64,000 bases of DNA from Haloterrigena salifodinae (GTDB taxonomy: Archaea; Halobacteriota; Halobacteria; Halobacteriales; Natrialbaceae): positions 186,001 through 250,000 of the forward strand of contig NZ_RQWN01000005.1 in NCBI RefSeq assembly GCF_003977755.1, given 5' to 3'. The position numbers were made by a program, and so were the translations under genes. Positions 16,762 through 28,318 of this stretch are shown here, piece by piece; within the stretch, counting starts at the first letter, position 1; each line of letters opens with the position of its first letter. The notes under the pieces were generated by a model. The model was not told the DNA's origin. It saw only the letters and a program-made list of their open reading frames with translations, and ran no database searches.

Positions 16762-19485
16762 TCAGGCATAGAACAGCGGCGGTCGTCGACCCCCACCGTA
16801 CTCCTCGTCGGAGAGGTGGACCTCGAGCGCGGCCTCGCCCTCGTTACCTAGCAACTGATCCAGCACGTCCACGGCCGCGTCGCGGTGCAGCGGCTGGTTG
16901 TCGTTGCCACACTGGTCGTCCATCACGCAGGCCGGACAGCCGTCGACGTTCCCGCAGTCGCAATCCGCGATGAGGTCTCGAGCGCGTTCGGCGACGGCCT
17001 CGTAATTCTCGTAGATCGCCCGTGCGAAGCCCAGCCCGCCCTCGATCCCGTCGTAGATGAACCAGCCGCTGGCGGGCGTGCGCTCGAGGCCGTTCGCGAT
17101 CTCCCGCACCGTGGCCTCGGCCGCGGCGATGTTTCGCGGCGCGCCGTCACCGCCTGGGCTCCCCGCAGCACCGAACCCCTGGTTCCCGTCCGCCTCCGCT
17201 CCTTGCTCCTGATCGAGATGAGAATCGATTGTCAACGTCGCCAGCCCGCCCAAATCGCGTTTGTCGACCATCAACTCGAGCGGGGCGACGCCGATTGTCG
17301 CGTGTTCGGCGGCGTGGAGGCCCCCCGCGTAACCGAGGTGGGCCGTCTCGGCCAGCCCGTCCTCGAGTTCGGGCACCTCGAAGCTCCGGTACTTCTCGAT
17401 CAGCGCCCGCTCGACGTACTGGGGGACATCGAGCCAGCACAGTTGGGTCTCCATCTCGAGCGGCGGGTTCTCGGTGGGGATTCCCTGCTCTTTCTTCTTG
17501 CCGCCGTGGACCGCGACCTTGTCGTAGGTGCCGTGGTAGACGAGTACCCGGCCGCGGCCGAAGTGGAGCGTGAAGTCGCCGATGTCGCGGGACTCCTCGG
17601 AAACCGCGTCGAGGACCGTTACGTCGGTTCGGGTGCGCGTGTAGTAGTCGACGTCCGTCGGGTGGACCGTCACCGAGGGCCGTGGTGCGCCGTGGTCGAC
17701 GTCGACGACCTCGTACTGCTGGCCCTGGTGGAGCCGAACCGCGCCCTCGTGGAAGTCCCGCAGCACGCGCTCCCTCGCCAGCGGCTCCATTCCCGGATCG
17801 TGGTGCTTGTCGACGCCGTCCGCGAGGTCGACCTCGTACTCCTCACCCGTCGTCGCGTACAGCGAGATCGTCTGCTGCGGACGGGGCGGTCCCACGTAGG
17901 AGACGCCCGTCTCGAGGCGTCCCCGCAACTGGCCCGCGCGCCGCCACATCTCGATCGCCCGCTCGAGGCGCTCGCGGTCGGCGAGCGCACCGACGTCCGA
18001 CTCGTCAATTGCGAGTTCGTCGGCCGCACAGCGCAGGTGCTGGGCGAACACCGCGTCGTTGTCCACGTCGACAACCGCGTCCTCGACGTCGGACTCGAGG
18101 AGGTAATCGGGGTTGTTCACGACGTACTGGTCGAGCGTGCGGTGCTCGGCGACGAGCACCGAGAGCGCGCGCTTCGTTCCGCGACCCGCGCGGCCGATCT
18201 GCTGCCAGAACGACTGGCGCTGGCCCGGATAGCCCAGTTGGACTGTCGCGTCCATCTCGCCGATGTTGATCCCCAGCTCGAGGGCGTTCGTCGAGGCGAC
18301 GCCGTCCAGCACGCCGGTCTTGAGCTGGTGTTCGGTGCCGTGGCGCTTCTTCCGTGAGTGGCCCGCGTGGTAGGGCTCGATCGCACTCCCGCGGTCGGGG
18401 TTCGTGTAGTAACGCCGGTTATCGTGACGGTGTTTCGACGCCCGCTTGACCGAGAGTTCGGCGAGTTTCCTCGAGGGAGTAAACAGCAGCGTCTGGGCGT
18501 CGTTGTAGGTCAGATTCGAGAGTAGCCGCGGGGCCTCGACGGTGGCGGGGACGCGCTCGACGACGGTGTCCCCTGAGTCGGGATCGCCGGTGGATTCGGT
18601 CTCGGCGTCGTCCTCGCGCCACTCGTCGCGCTCGTCCGCTGTGTCTTCCCGCGCTCGAGGGGGCGGATTCCAGAGCACGAGATCCCGCGGCCCCGTCGGC
18701 GAGCCGTCCTCGTCGACGACGGTCACGGACTCGTCGATCAGCGCCGCGGAGTGCTCGCCCGGGTTGCCGATCGTCGCGCTTGTCAGGACGAACTGCGGGT
18801 CTGCGTCGTAGTACTCGAGGACCCGCTTCAGCCGGCGGACGATCCAGGCGACGTGCATTCCGTGGACGCCCGTGTAGGTGTGGGACTCGTCGATCACGAC
18901 GAGGTCACAAGCCGAGAGGAACCGCGCCCAGCGGTCGTGGTCGTGGAGGTACGTGTTCACGCCCGCGAAGTTCGAGATGATGACGTCGGCTTCCTTGCGG
19001 ATCCGCTTGCGGTTGCTCCCGCGCTCGGTGTCGCCGTCGTAGACGCGGACCGTGATCTCGAGGCCCAACTGATCGAAGAGGTCGTTCAACTCGCGCTCCT
19101 GATCCCGCGAGAGCGCCTTCGTCGGGTAGAGGACGTACGCCGTCGCGTCCTCGTTCCGGGCGCAGGCCTCGAGGTAGTTTCTGGCGATCTGCAGCGCGTA
19201 GATCCGGGTCTTCCCCGAGGACGTGCTCGTCGCGACGCAAATGTTCTCGTCGCGGGCCAGCGCCTCGAGTGCTTCCGCCTGATGCGAATAGAGATCGTGC
19301 TCGAGCGGATCGGCCAGTTCGGGGCGGAGCGCGCGCTCGTTCGGGACGGTCGACGCCTCTCGACCGGGGCGCTCGAGGACGGTGATGTCGTCCTCGTCGC
19401 GATACCCGGGGAAGGTGTCGACCAGTTCGTCGCCGGTAACCGGGACGTCCGCATCTCCGAATTCGGGGTCTCGTTCGCTGCTCAT
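16762..19485 (-). CDS. MrfA-like DEAD/DEAH-box helicase with C-terminal four-cysteine zinc domain
   Basis: A 907-residue superfamily 2 helicase. Motifs in order: Q-like 'LYSHQAEAL' (65-73), Walker A 'TSTSSGKT' (86-93), 'YPTKALSRDQ', DESH at 199-202, 'LTSATIGNP' (motif III), then the second RecA domain with 'TNALELGINIGEMDATVQLG' and 'QQIGRAGRG' (motif VI). After a beta-rich region the C-terminus carries the DUF1998-type cysteine cluster 'CDCGNVDGCPACVMDDQCGN'. This architecture is that of Bacillus MrfA (YprA), which works with the exonuclease MrfB in mitomycin C lesion repair. The exonuclease gene directly precedes it with a 3-nt gap, so the two are one operon. Confidence 0.88.
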   Translation of the reverse strand: MSSERDPEFGDADVPVTGDELVDTFPGYRDEDDITVLERPGREASTVPNERALRPELADPLEHDLYSHQAEALEALARDENICVATSTSSGKTRIYALQIARNYLEACARNEDATAYVLYPTKALSRDQERELNDLFDQLGLEITVRVYDGDTERGSNRKRIRKEADVIISNFAGVNTYLHDHDRWARFLSACDLVVIDESHTYTGVHGMHVAWIVRRLKRVLEYYDADPQFVLTSATIGNPGEHSAALIDESVTVVDEDGSPTGPRDLVLWNPPPRAREDTADERDEWREDDAETESTGDPDSGDTVVERVPATVEAPRLLSNLTYNDAQTLLFTPSRKLAELSVKRASKHRHDNRRYYTNPDRGSAIEPYHAGHSRKKRHGTEHQLKTGVLDGVASTNALELGINIGEMDATVQLGYPGQRQSFWQQIGRAGRGTKRALSVLVAEHRTLDQYVVNNPDYLLESDVEDAVVDVDNDAVFAQHLRCAADELAIDESDVGALADRERLERAIEMWRRAGQLRGRLETGVSYVGPPRPQQTISLYATTGEEYEVDLADGVDKHHDPGMEPLARERVLRDFHEGAVRLHQGQQYEVVDVDHGAPRPSVTVHPTDVDYYTRTRTDVTVLDAVSEESRDIGDFTLHFGRGRVLVYHGTYDKVAVHGGKKKEQGIPTENPPLEMETQLCWLDVPQYVERALIEKYRSFEVPELEDGLAETAHLGYAGGLHAAEHATIGVAPLELMVDKRDLGGLATLTIDSHLDQEQGAEADGNQGFGAAGSPGGDGAPRNIAAAEATVREIANGLERTPASGWFIYDGIEGGLGFARAIYENYEAVAERARDLIADCDCGNVDGCPACVMDDQCGNDNQPLHRDAAVDVLDQLLGNEGEAALEVHLSDEEYGGGRRPPLFYA

Positions 19486-19488
19486 GGG

Positions 19489-21129
19489 TCAGAAATCACT
19501 CAGTCCAGTCTGTTCGCTCTCGGTGCCGCTACCGCCGCTCGAGGGACGATCGGTCGTCGTTCGGTCCGTCGCGTCGGTCTCACGAGAGTCGGATTCGGAT
19601 CCAGATTTAGAACCCGAGACGCCGGTCCTCGAGGGAGAGTCTCTCGAGCTAGCGTCCGCTCGCGGCGCGTCCTGAAGTCGCTCGTAGACGTGCCAGAGTG
19701 CCCGACAGTCGTCCTCGCAGTAGGCCTCGTGGCGGTCCCACTCCAGTTCCGCGCCCGTGCGCATGAACCGCTGGTAGGCCGCGGCCGTCGCTGCGCCGTC
19801 GAGTCCCGTCGCCGCGTCCTCGTAACCCAGAGCTTCGGCGACAGCCTCGAGTTTGTTGGTCCGGCCGGGCAGCAGGGCGTTGTCGCTTTTCACGGCCCAG
19901 AGGTAGAGATCGAACTTGGGGATCGACTCCCACTCGTCGGCGTAGTAGGGGACGTGCTTCGCGATGAATGCGCCCAGATGCCGGTAGTCGAATCCCCAGC
20001 CGTTCCACGTGAGCAGCGCACGGTCCGGGTGCATTCCCAGCAACCAGTCGCAGAAGGCCCCGAGCACCGAGGCCGGATCCGTCGGATCGTCGCGCTCGAC
20101 GAACGCCCGGTAGGTATCTGCAACGGGGTCGTAGACGCCGATCTGCCAGATAATCGTCGGCGAGAGGCCGTCGGTCTCGATGTCCACGCACAGCGGCGGC
20201 GTCGACCAGTCCGCGCCCGGCAGCGACTCGTCGGTGAGCCGACGGGGCTCGCCGGTCTCGAGCACCCGCGCGTGTTTGTGCATCGTCCGGGCGCCGTCGC
20301 GGCCGACGTTCGGCAGCCCAGCGAGCGTCTCGAGCGGCGTCTCGAGTAGTTCCTCTCGAGTCGTCACGCCGCGCTCTGCGAGTCGTTCGGCCGTTTTCGG
20401 ACCGATGCCGGAGACGGCCTCGAGGCCGAAGTCGGTCACGTCGTGCGTCTCGACGCGCTCGACGCCGTCGGGAGCGAGCGTCAGCACTGCGATCGATCGA
20501 GAGCGACCATACCCCTCGACGGGGCCGGCACCCCGAACGCGGACGGAGATGCAGTCCTCGTCGAGCGGTTCGACGCCGGCGCGTAGTTCGTGGTCGACGC
20601 TGCGGACCGCGCCAGTTCCGGGCTCGAGGTGCCACAACTCGTCGTATTCCGCCGGCTCGGTTCCCGTCAAGAGGGTCGTAACTGTTCCCGCCGGGAGTGC
20701 GCTTGCCAGCGTCTCGGCGCCCTCGAGGCTGGTCTCGAGGGCCGTCGGCCGGACGGTCGTCGCCACGTCGTCGCAGACGAGCGCAGTGCGGTCGTCTCCA
20801 TCCCCAAGCGTGCTCGAGGCGGATTCGGGATCCGAGCGGAGCACCCGGAGGCTCTGGGCGACGGCGATCTCGAGTTCGGCTCCGTCGCCGTCGGCGATCA
20901 CGTGACGGTGAACCGGCTCGTTTCCGCCGGTCTCGAGCGGCGGGTGAAATGCCGGCGCATCGAACGCGCTGCGAGCCCGGGCGAACGCCTGCGGCTTGCG
21001 GGCCGGCCCCAGCACCCAGATGGCGTCGGGCTCGAGGGTCCGATCGATGTCCTCGAGGGTCGCGACGGGGCGGTCGGCCAGCGCCGACGGCGGAAGGGCG
21101 AGAAGGCGGACGCCGGCTCGAGCGGTCAT
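19489..21129 (-). CDS. DEDD-type exonuclease (RNase H-like) with helix-hairpin-helix, MrfB/YprB-like
   Basis: A 546-residue protein. Residues 236-290 form a helix-hairpin-helix DNA-binding unit ('VSGIGPKTAERLAERG', 'LAGLPNVGRDGARTM'). Residues 313-480 are an RNase H-fold exonuclease with all acidic motifs of the DEDDy class: D316-x-E318 ('CVDIETDG'), N376-G-W-G-F-D381, and Y470-C-E-D-D474. The first 230 residues are unassigned, and the last 55 are a Ser/Thr/Asp-rich tail. The ATG at 21129 was chosen because upstream in-frame residues are basic. In Bacillus MrfB is the exonuclease partner of MrfA; here nuclease and helicase are adjacent in the opposite order. The nuclease is divergent from thyA. 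Confidence 0.82.
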   Translation of the reverse strand: MTARAGVRLLALPPSALADRPVATLEDIDRTLEPDAIWVLGPARKPQAFARARSAFDAPAFHPPLETGGNEPVHRHVIADGDGAELEIAVAQSLRVLRSDPESASSTLGDGDDRTALVCDDVATTVRPTALETSLEGAETLASALPAGTVTTLLTGTEPAEYDELWHLEPGTGAVRSVDHELRAGVEPLDEDCISVRVRGAGPVEGYGRSRSIAVLTLAPDGVERVETHDVTDFGLEAVSGIGPKTAERLAERGVTTREELLETPLETLAGLPNVGRDGARTMHKHARVLETGEPRRLTDESLPGADWSTPPLCVDIETDGLSPTIIWQIGVYDPVADTYRAFVERDDPTDPASVLGAFCDWLLGMHPDRALLTWNGWGFDYRHLGAFIAKHVPYYADEWESIPKFDLYLWAVKSDNALLPGRTNKLEAVAEALGYEDAATGLDGAATAAAYQRFMRTGAELEWDRHEAYCEDDCRALWHVYERLQDAPRADASSRDSPSRTGVSGSKSGSESDSRETDATDRTTTDRPSSGGSGTESEQTGLSDF

Positions 21130-21214
21130 TGATGGTCGGGAGGCGGGCGGCGACAAAGAGGGTTTGGACACCGGAGTGAAAGTGATGTGACTCGAGCGTC
21201 GGGAAACGCGAACG

Positions 21215-21224
21215 CATTTTACGG
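21215..21224 (+). promoter_or_regulatory. TATA element of thyA
   Basis: CATTTTACGG ends 22 nt before the ATG at 21247, giving a leaderless or nearly leaderless thyA-folA transcript. Confidence 0.45.
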
Positions 21225-21246
21225 AGCCGTTCCGAACAGGGTGACA

Positions 21247-22263
21247 ATGCAACAGTACCTCGAGCTAGTCGACACGGTTCTCTCGGAGGGTACCTACAAG
21301 CCCAACCGGACCGGCGTCGACACGATTTCGTCGTTCAGCGAACACTATGAGGTGGATCTCCAGGAGGGCTATCCCCTGCTCACGACCAAGCAGATGGACG
21401 GCTACCGCTGGAACTCGATGCTCCACGAAGTCTGCTGGTATCTCTCCGGCGAGGAGCACATCCGCAACCTCCGAGATGAGACCAAGATCTGGAACGCGTG
21501 GGCCGACGAGGAGGGCCGACTCGACACTGCCTACGGCCGCTTCTGGCGTCGGTTCCCGATCCCAGAAGACGAGGCGCAACTCGAGGGCGAGTCCTGGCCC
21601 GACGACGCCCAGCAGTGGGTCACCGTCGAGGACGACGGTCGCCGCACGTTCGACCAACTCCAGTACGTCATCGACACGCTCTCGGATTCGCCCAACTCGC
21701 GCCGGCTCGTCGTCAACGCCTGGCATCCCGCCAACGCGGCCGTCTCGACGCTTCCTCCGTGTCACTACTCCTTCGTCTTCAACGTGCAGGGCGACCGCCT
21801 GAACTGCCACTTGACCCAGCGCTCGGGCGACACCGCGCTGGGAATTCCCTTTAATATCGCCGCGTACGCGCTGCTGACCAAAGTCATCGCCCAGCAGACC
21901 GGCTTCGAACCGGGTACGTTCGCCCACACCGTCGTCGACACGCACGTCTACTGCGGCCGCGGCGACCGCGGCGAGTGGTACGCCGACAACCTCGAGGCGC
22001 TCCAGTCTCGTCTTGACGATGTCGACAACCGCGAGGACTACCTCGAGGTCAAGGCGTGGCTCGAGTCCGAGGCCCCCGACGAAGCCGGGGACGACGAGCG
22101 ACTCGACCACGTGCCGGGGCTACTCGAGCAGTTATCCCGAGAGCCCCTCGAGCGGCCGACGCTCGAGGTGGCCGACGTCTCGATCGACGAACTGGCCTAC
22201 GAGGACGTCGAACTGAAGAGCTACGAGTCCCACGAGGGCATCGAGTTTTCAGTGGCCGAATGA
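21247..22263 (+). CDS. thyA: Thymidylate synthase ThyA
   Basis: A 338-residue enzyme methylating dUMP to dTMP with methylene-tetrahydrofolate. Signatures: 'NRTGVDTISSFSEHYEVDLQ', 'EVCWYLSGEEHIRNL', 'GRFWRRFP', 'NSRRLVVNAWHPANAAV', the active-site cysteine in 'TLPPCHYSFVF', 'RSGDTALGIPFNIAAYALL', and 'HVYCGR'. Two acidic insertions make it longer than the 264-residue Escherichia coli enzyme, usual in halophiles. The start at 21247 (MQQYLELVDTVLSEG) fits the family; upstream in-frame codons add only untypical residues. The dihydrofolate reductase gene overlaps its stop by four bases. Confidence 0.97.
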   Translation: MQQYLELVDTVLSEGTYKPNRTGVDTISSFSEHYEVDLQEGYPLLTTKQMDGYRWNSMLHEVCWYLSGEEHIRNLRDETKIWNAWADEEGRLDTAYGRFWRRFPIPEDEAQLEGESWPDDAQQWVTVEDDGRRTFDQLQYVIDTLSDSPNSRRLVVNAWHPANAAVSTLPPCHYSFVFNVQGDRLNCHLTQRSGDTALGIPFNIAAYALLTKVIAQQTGFEPGTFAHTVVDTHVYCGRGDRGEWYADNLEALQSRLDDVDNREDYLEVKAWLESEAPDEAGDDERLDHVPGLLEQLSREPLERPTLEVADVSIDELAYEDVELKSYESHEGIEFSVAE

Positions 22264-22799
22264 CCGCTGACGAGACAGTTCCGCCCGAGACCGACCGCGA
22301 ACTCGTCGGCATCGTCGCCGTCGCCGACAACGGCGTCATCGGGAAGGACGGCGACATGCCGTGGCATATCCCCGCGGACTTACAGCACTTCAAGGAGACC
22401 ACGATGGACCACCCGGTGATCATGGGCCGGGTCACCTACGAGGGGATCCTCAAGGCACTGGGCAAACCGCTGCCCGGTCGGACGACGGTGGTTCTGACGA
22501 GTCGGGACCTCGAGACGCCCGAGAACGCCGTGGTCGCAGGGAGCCTCGAGGAAGCGCTCGAGACGGCGGAGACGGCCGCGCGAGAACGCCACGATGGCGC
22601 GGACCGGATCTTCGTTGCCGGCGGCGCGACCGTCTACGAGCAGTTCCTGCCCGCACTCGATCGCCTGATCGTGACCGAGGTCCACGAGGAACCCGACGGG
22701 GACACCCGGTTCCCCGACTGGAACCGTGAGGACTGGCGCGTCGTCGCTCGCGACGAGCGCGACGGGTTCGGCTTCGTCGAGTACGCTCGATCGGATTGA
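22260..22799 (+). CDS. folA: Dihydrofolate reductase
   Basis: A 179-residue NADPH-dependent reductase that regenerates tetrahydrofolate after the thymidylate synthase reaction. Family landmarks: 'LVGIVAVADNGVIGKDGDMP' and 'WHIPADLQHFKETT' (substrate loop with the catalytic acid, here Asp, in 'PADLQHF'), 'HPVIMGRVTYEGI', 'LPGRTTVVLTSR', and 'IFVAGGATVYEQFLP'. The start codon lies within the thyA stop (ATGA), giving translational coupling, which fits the shared cycle. Length is normal with a short acidic N-terminal extension. Confidence 0.97.
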   Translation: MTADETVPPETDRELVGIVAVADNGVIGKDGDMPWHIPADLQHFKETTMDHPVIMGRVTYEGILKALGKPLPGRTTVVLTSRDLETPENAVVAGSLEEALETAETAARERHDGADRIFVAGGATVYEQFLPALDRLIVTEVHEEPDGDTRFPDWNREDWRVVARDERDGFGFVEYARSD

Positions 22800-22943
22800 C
22801 TGTGCGATTCTCTCCCTGAGCACAACGTTCACATTCGCTGTGATATGAGGCGAATATTGCGCCCTTTCTGTAACTCGTCCAGAATAGCGCCTCGATCGAG
22901 ACGATTCACAAACCGAGAAGCCGCTATACCGTCAAATGTAGGG

Positions 22944-22952
22944 CGTATATAG
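22944..22952 (+). promoter_or_regulatory. TATA element of the aconitase gene
   Basis: CGTATATAG lies 55-63 nt before the ATG at 23007, implying a leader of about 30 nt. An AAGGTG just before the start (22997-23002) may serve as a weak ribosome-binding site. Confidence 0.45.
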
Positions 22953-23006
22953 CCTCTACCTCGGAATCTCGCTAGATTCAAATGTCGCGGTCCCCAAGGT
23001 GTCGTA

Positions 23007-25775
<2,769 letters not shown>

Positions 25776-26089
25776 CGGGCTCGAGCAGCCGTTTATTCGA
25801 GCTCCGATCTCTGCTCTCTGCAGCGCCTAGGTCGATCACTCGCGGTGGCACGCGCCGAGTTGCGCCGAACGACCAGTGAGGGGCAACTCGAAGACGCGTG
25901 AGGGATGAGCGAGCGGGGCGAGGGATGAACGGAGTGAATCCATCGACGCGAGCGAATCGGTTGGGGAGGGTGTGGCGATTCCCCGTTGCCACGATAGCAC
26001 CCGTTGCCCCCGCAGAAAGCGACGTCCCTCAAATCCGATTCTCTCCCTCGTACCGCGGCCTTTTACAACTGACAGCCGTACGCGAAACC
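25776..26089. other. Intergenic region with haloarchaeal GAGCGA-type repetitive stretch and DUF255-gene promoter
   Basis: Between 25895 and 25970 the sequence has imperfect repeats such as GAGGGATGAGCGAGCGGGGC and GAGGGATGAACGGAGTGAAT; similar purine-rich strings recur in many haloarchaeal genomes (recalled, not searched). TTTTACA at 26061-26067 sits 22-29 nt before the ATG at 26090 and is the likely TATA element. No coding frame is credible. Confidence 0.4.
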
Positions 26090-28285
26090 ATGACCGATCC
26101 GACCGCGCGCAATCGGCTCGAGGAGGAGGAGAGCCCCTACCTGCGCCAGCACGCGGACAACCCCGTCAACTGGCAGCCCTGGGACGAACAGGCCCTCGAG
26201 GCCGCGAAAGAACGCGACGTGCCGATCTTCCTCTCGATCGGCTACTCGGCGTGTCACTGGTGTCACGTCATGGAAGACGAGAGCTTCGAGGACGACGACG
26301 TCGCCGACGTGCTTAACGAGAACTTCGTCCCGATCAAGGTCGACCGCGAGGAGCGCCCGGACATCGACAGCATCTACATGACCGTCGCCCAGCTCGTCTC
26401 CGGCCGGGGCGGCTGGCCGCTGTCGGCGTGGCTCACGCCGGAGGGGAAACCGTTCTTCGTCGGGACCTACTTCCCGAAGGAGAGCCAGCGCAACCAGCCC
26501 GGCTTCCTCGAGCTCTGCCAGCGGATCAGCGACTCCTGGGAGAGCGGGGAGGACCGCGAGGAGATGGAACACCGCGCCGACCAGTGGACCGAGGCCGCGA
26601 AGGACCGCCTCGAGGAGACCCCAGACGGCGCAGGCGCCACAGGAGGCGCCGCCGAGCCGCCGTCGAGCGAGGTTCTCGAGACGGCGGCGAACGCCGTCCT
26701 CCGGAGCGCCGACCGCCAGTACGGCGGCTTCGGCTCCGGCGGCCCGAAGTTCCCCCAGCCCTCGCGACTCCACGTCCTCGCCCGCGCGTACGATCGGACC
26801 GGCCGCGAGGAGTACCTCGAGGTGATCGAGGAAACCCTCGACGCGATGGCCGCGGGCGGGCTCTACGACCACGTCGGCGGCGGCTTCCACCGCTACTGCG
26901 TCGACAAGGACTGGACGGTCCCTCACTTCGAGAAGATGCTGTACGACAACGCCGAGATTCCGCGGGCATTCCTCGCCGGCTACCAGCTCACCGGCGAGGA
27001 GCGCTACGCCGAGGTCGTCGCGGAAACGCTCGACTTCCTCGAGCGCGAACTCACCCACGACGAGGGCGGCTTCTTCAGTACGCTCGACGCCCAGAGCGAG
27101 GACCCCGAGACCGGCGAGCGCGAGGAGGGGGCGTTCTACGTCTGGACGCCCGACGAGGTCCGCGAGGTCCTCGAGGATGAGACCACTGCTGACCTCTTCT
27201 GTGCTCGCTACGACATCACCGAGTCTGGCAACTTCGAGGGGCAGAACCAGCCCAACCGCGTGCGCTCGCTCGAGTCGCTGGCCAACGAGTACGACCTCGC
27301 AGAAGACGAGATCGAAGACCAGCTCGAGGACGCCCGCGAGCGGCTGTTCGAGGCCCGAGAACAGCGCCCGCGCCCCAACCGCGACGAGAAGGTGCTGGCC
27401 GGCTGGAACGGCCTCATGATCAACGCGTGCACGGAGGCCGCGCTCGTCCTCGGGAACGACGAGTACGCCGAGCAGGCCGTCGACGCCCTCGAGTTCGTTC
27501 GGGATCGACTTTGGGACGCGGAGGAACAGCGACTCAACCGGCGCTACAAAGACGGAGACGTCAAGGTCGACGGCTACCTCGAGGACTACGCTTTCCTCGC
27601 TCGCGGGGCCCTCGGCTGCTATCAGGCCACCGGCGACGTCGACCATCTCGCGTTCGCGCTCGATCTGGCTCGCACCATCGAGGACGAGTTCTGGGATGAA
27701 GATCAGGGGACCATCTACTTCACCCCCGAGAGCGGCGAGTCGCTCGTGACGCGCCCGCAGGAACTCACCGACCAGTCGACGCCGTCGGCGGCCGGCGTCG
27801 CGGTCGAGACGCTGCTCGCGCTCGACGAGTTCGCGGAAGACGACCTCGAGCGCATCGCCGCGACGGTCCTCGAGACCCACGCGAACAAGATCGAGGCCAA
27901 CTCCATGGAGCACGCCTCGCTGTGTCTGGCCGCCGATCGCCTCGAAGCGGGGGCGCTCGAAGTCACCGTCGCGGCCGACGAATTGCCCGACGGGTGGCGC
28001 GATCGGTTCGCCGACGAGTACCACCCCGATCGGCTGTTCGCGCTCCGACCGCCGACTGAAGAGGGACTCGAGGACTGGCTCGGCCGACTGGGGCTCGACG
28101 AGGCGCCGCCGATCTGGGACGGTCGCGAGGCCCGCGACGGCGAGCCGACGCTGTACGTCTGTCGCGATCGGACGTGCTCGCCGCCGACCCACGACGTCGA
28201 GGACGCCCTCGAGTGGCTGGGTGATAACGCGGCGGTCGAGACCTCGGGAGCGGAATCGCTCGAGGAAGACGAAAGCCCGTTCTGA
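26090..28285 (+). CDS. DUF255 thioredoxin-domain protein (YyaL / spermatogenesis-associated protein 20-like)
   Basis: A 731-residue cytoplasmic protein. Residues 1-175 are the DUF255 thioredoxin-like domain with the family opening 'NRLEEEESPYLRQHADNPVN', the redox motif CHWC in 'SIGYSACHWCHVMEDESF', and 'RPDIDSIYMTVAQLVSGRGG'. The remaining 550 residues form an alpha/alpha-barrel like N-acylglucosamine epimerases or glycosidases, with 'GGLYDHVGGGFHRYCVDKDW' and 'PHFEKMLYDNA'. The biochemical role of the family is unresolved. The start at 26090 follows a TATA element and begins the conserved sequence. Confidence 0.93.
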   Translation: MTDPTARNRLEEEESPYLRQHADNPVNWQPWDEQALEAAKERDVPIFLSIGYSACHWCHVMEDESFEDDDVADVLNENFVPIKVDREERPDIDSIYMTVAQLVSGRGGWPLSAWLTPEGKPFFVGTYFPKESQRNQPGFLELCQRISDSWESGEDREEMEHRADQWTEAAKDRLEETPDGAGATGGAAEPPSSEVLETAANAVLRSADRQYGGFGSGGPKFPQPSRLHVLARAYDRTGREEYLEVIEETLDAMAAGGLYDHVGGGFHRYCVDKDWTVPHFEKMLYDNAEIPRAFLAGYQLTGEERYAEVVAETLDFLERELTHDEGGFFSTLDAQSEDPETGEREEGAFYVWTPDEVREVLEDETTADLFCARYDITESGNFEGQNQPNRVRSLESLANEYDLAEDEIEDQLEDARERLFEAREQRPRPNRDEKVLAGWNGLMINACTEAALVLGNDEYAEQAVDALEFVRDRLWDAEEQRLNRRYKDGDVKVDGYLEDYAFLARGALGCYQATGDVDHLAFALDLARTIEDEFWDEDQGTIYFTPESGESLVTRPQELTDQSTPSAAGVAVETLLALDEFAEDDLERIAATVLETHANKIEANSMEHASLCLAADRLEAGALEVTVAADELPDGWRDRFADEYHPDRLFALRPPTEEGLEDWLGRLGLDEAPPIWDGREARDGEPTLYVCRDRTCSPPTHDVEDALEWLGDNAAVETSGAESLEEDESPF

Positions 28286-28318
28286 CGGTGCGAGCGAGAG
28301 GCGTGCTCGCCCGCCCGC

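Noticed and set aside
25895-25970. Repeat-like GAGCGA string as a possible mobile-element end
   Set aside because: The units are short and imperfect, there are no terminal inverted repeats or target duplications, and similar strings are common in haloarchaeal intergenic DNA.
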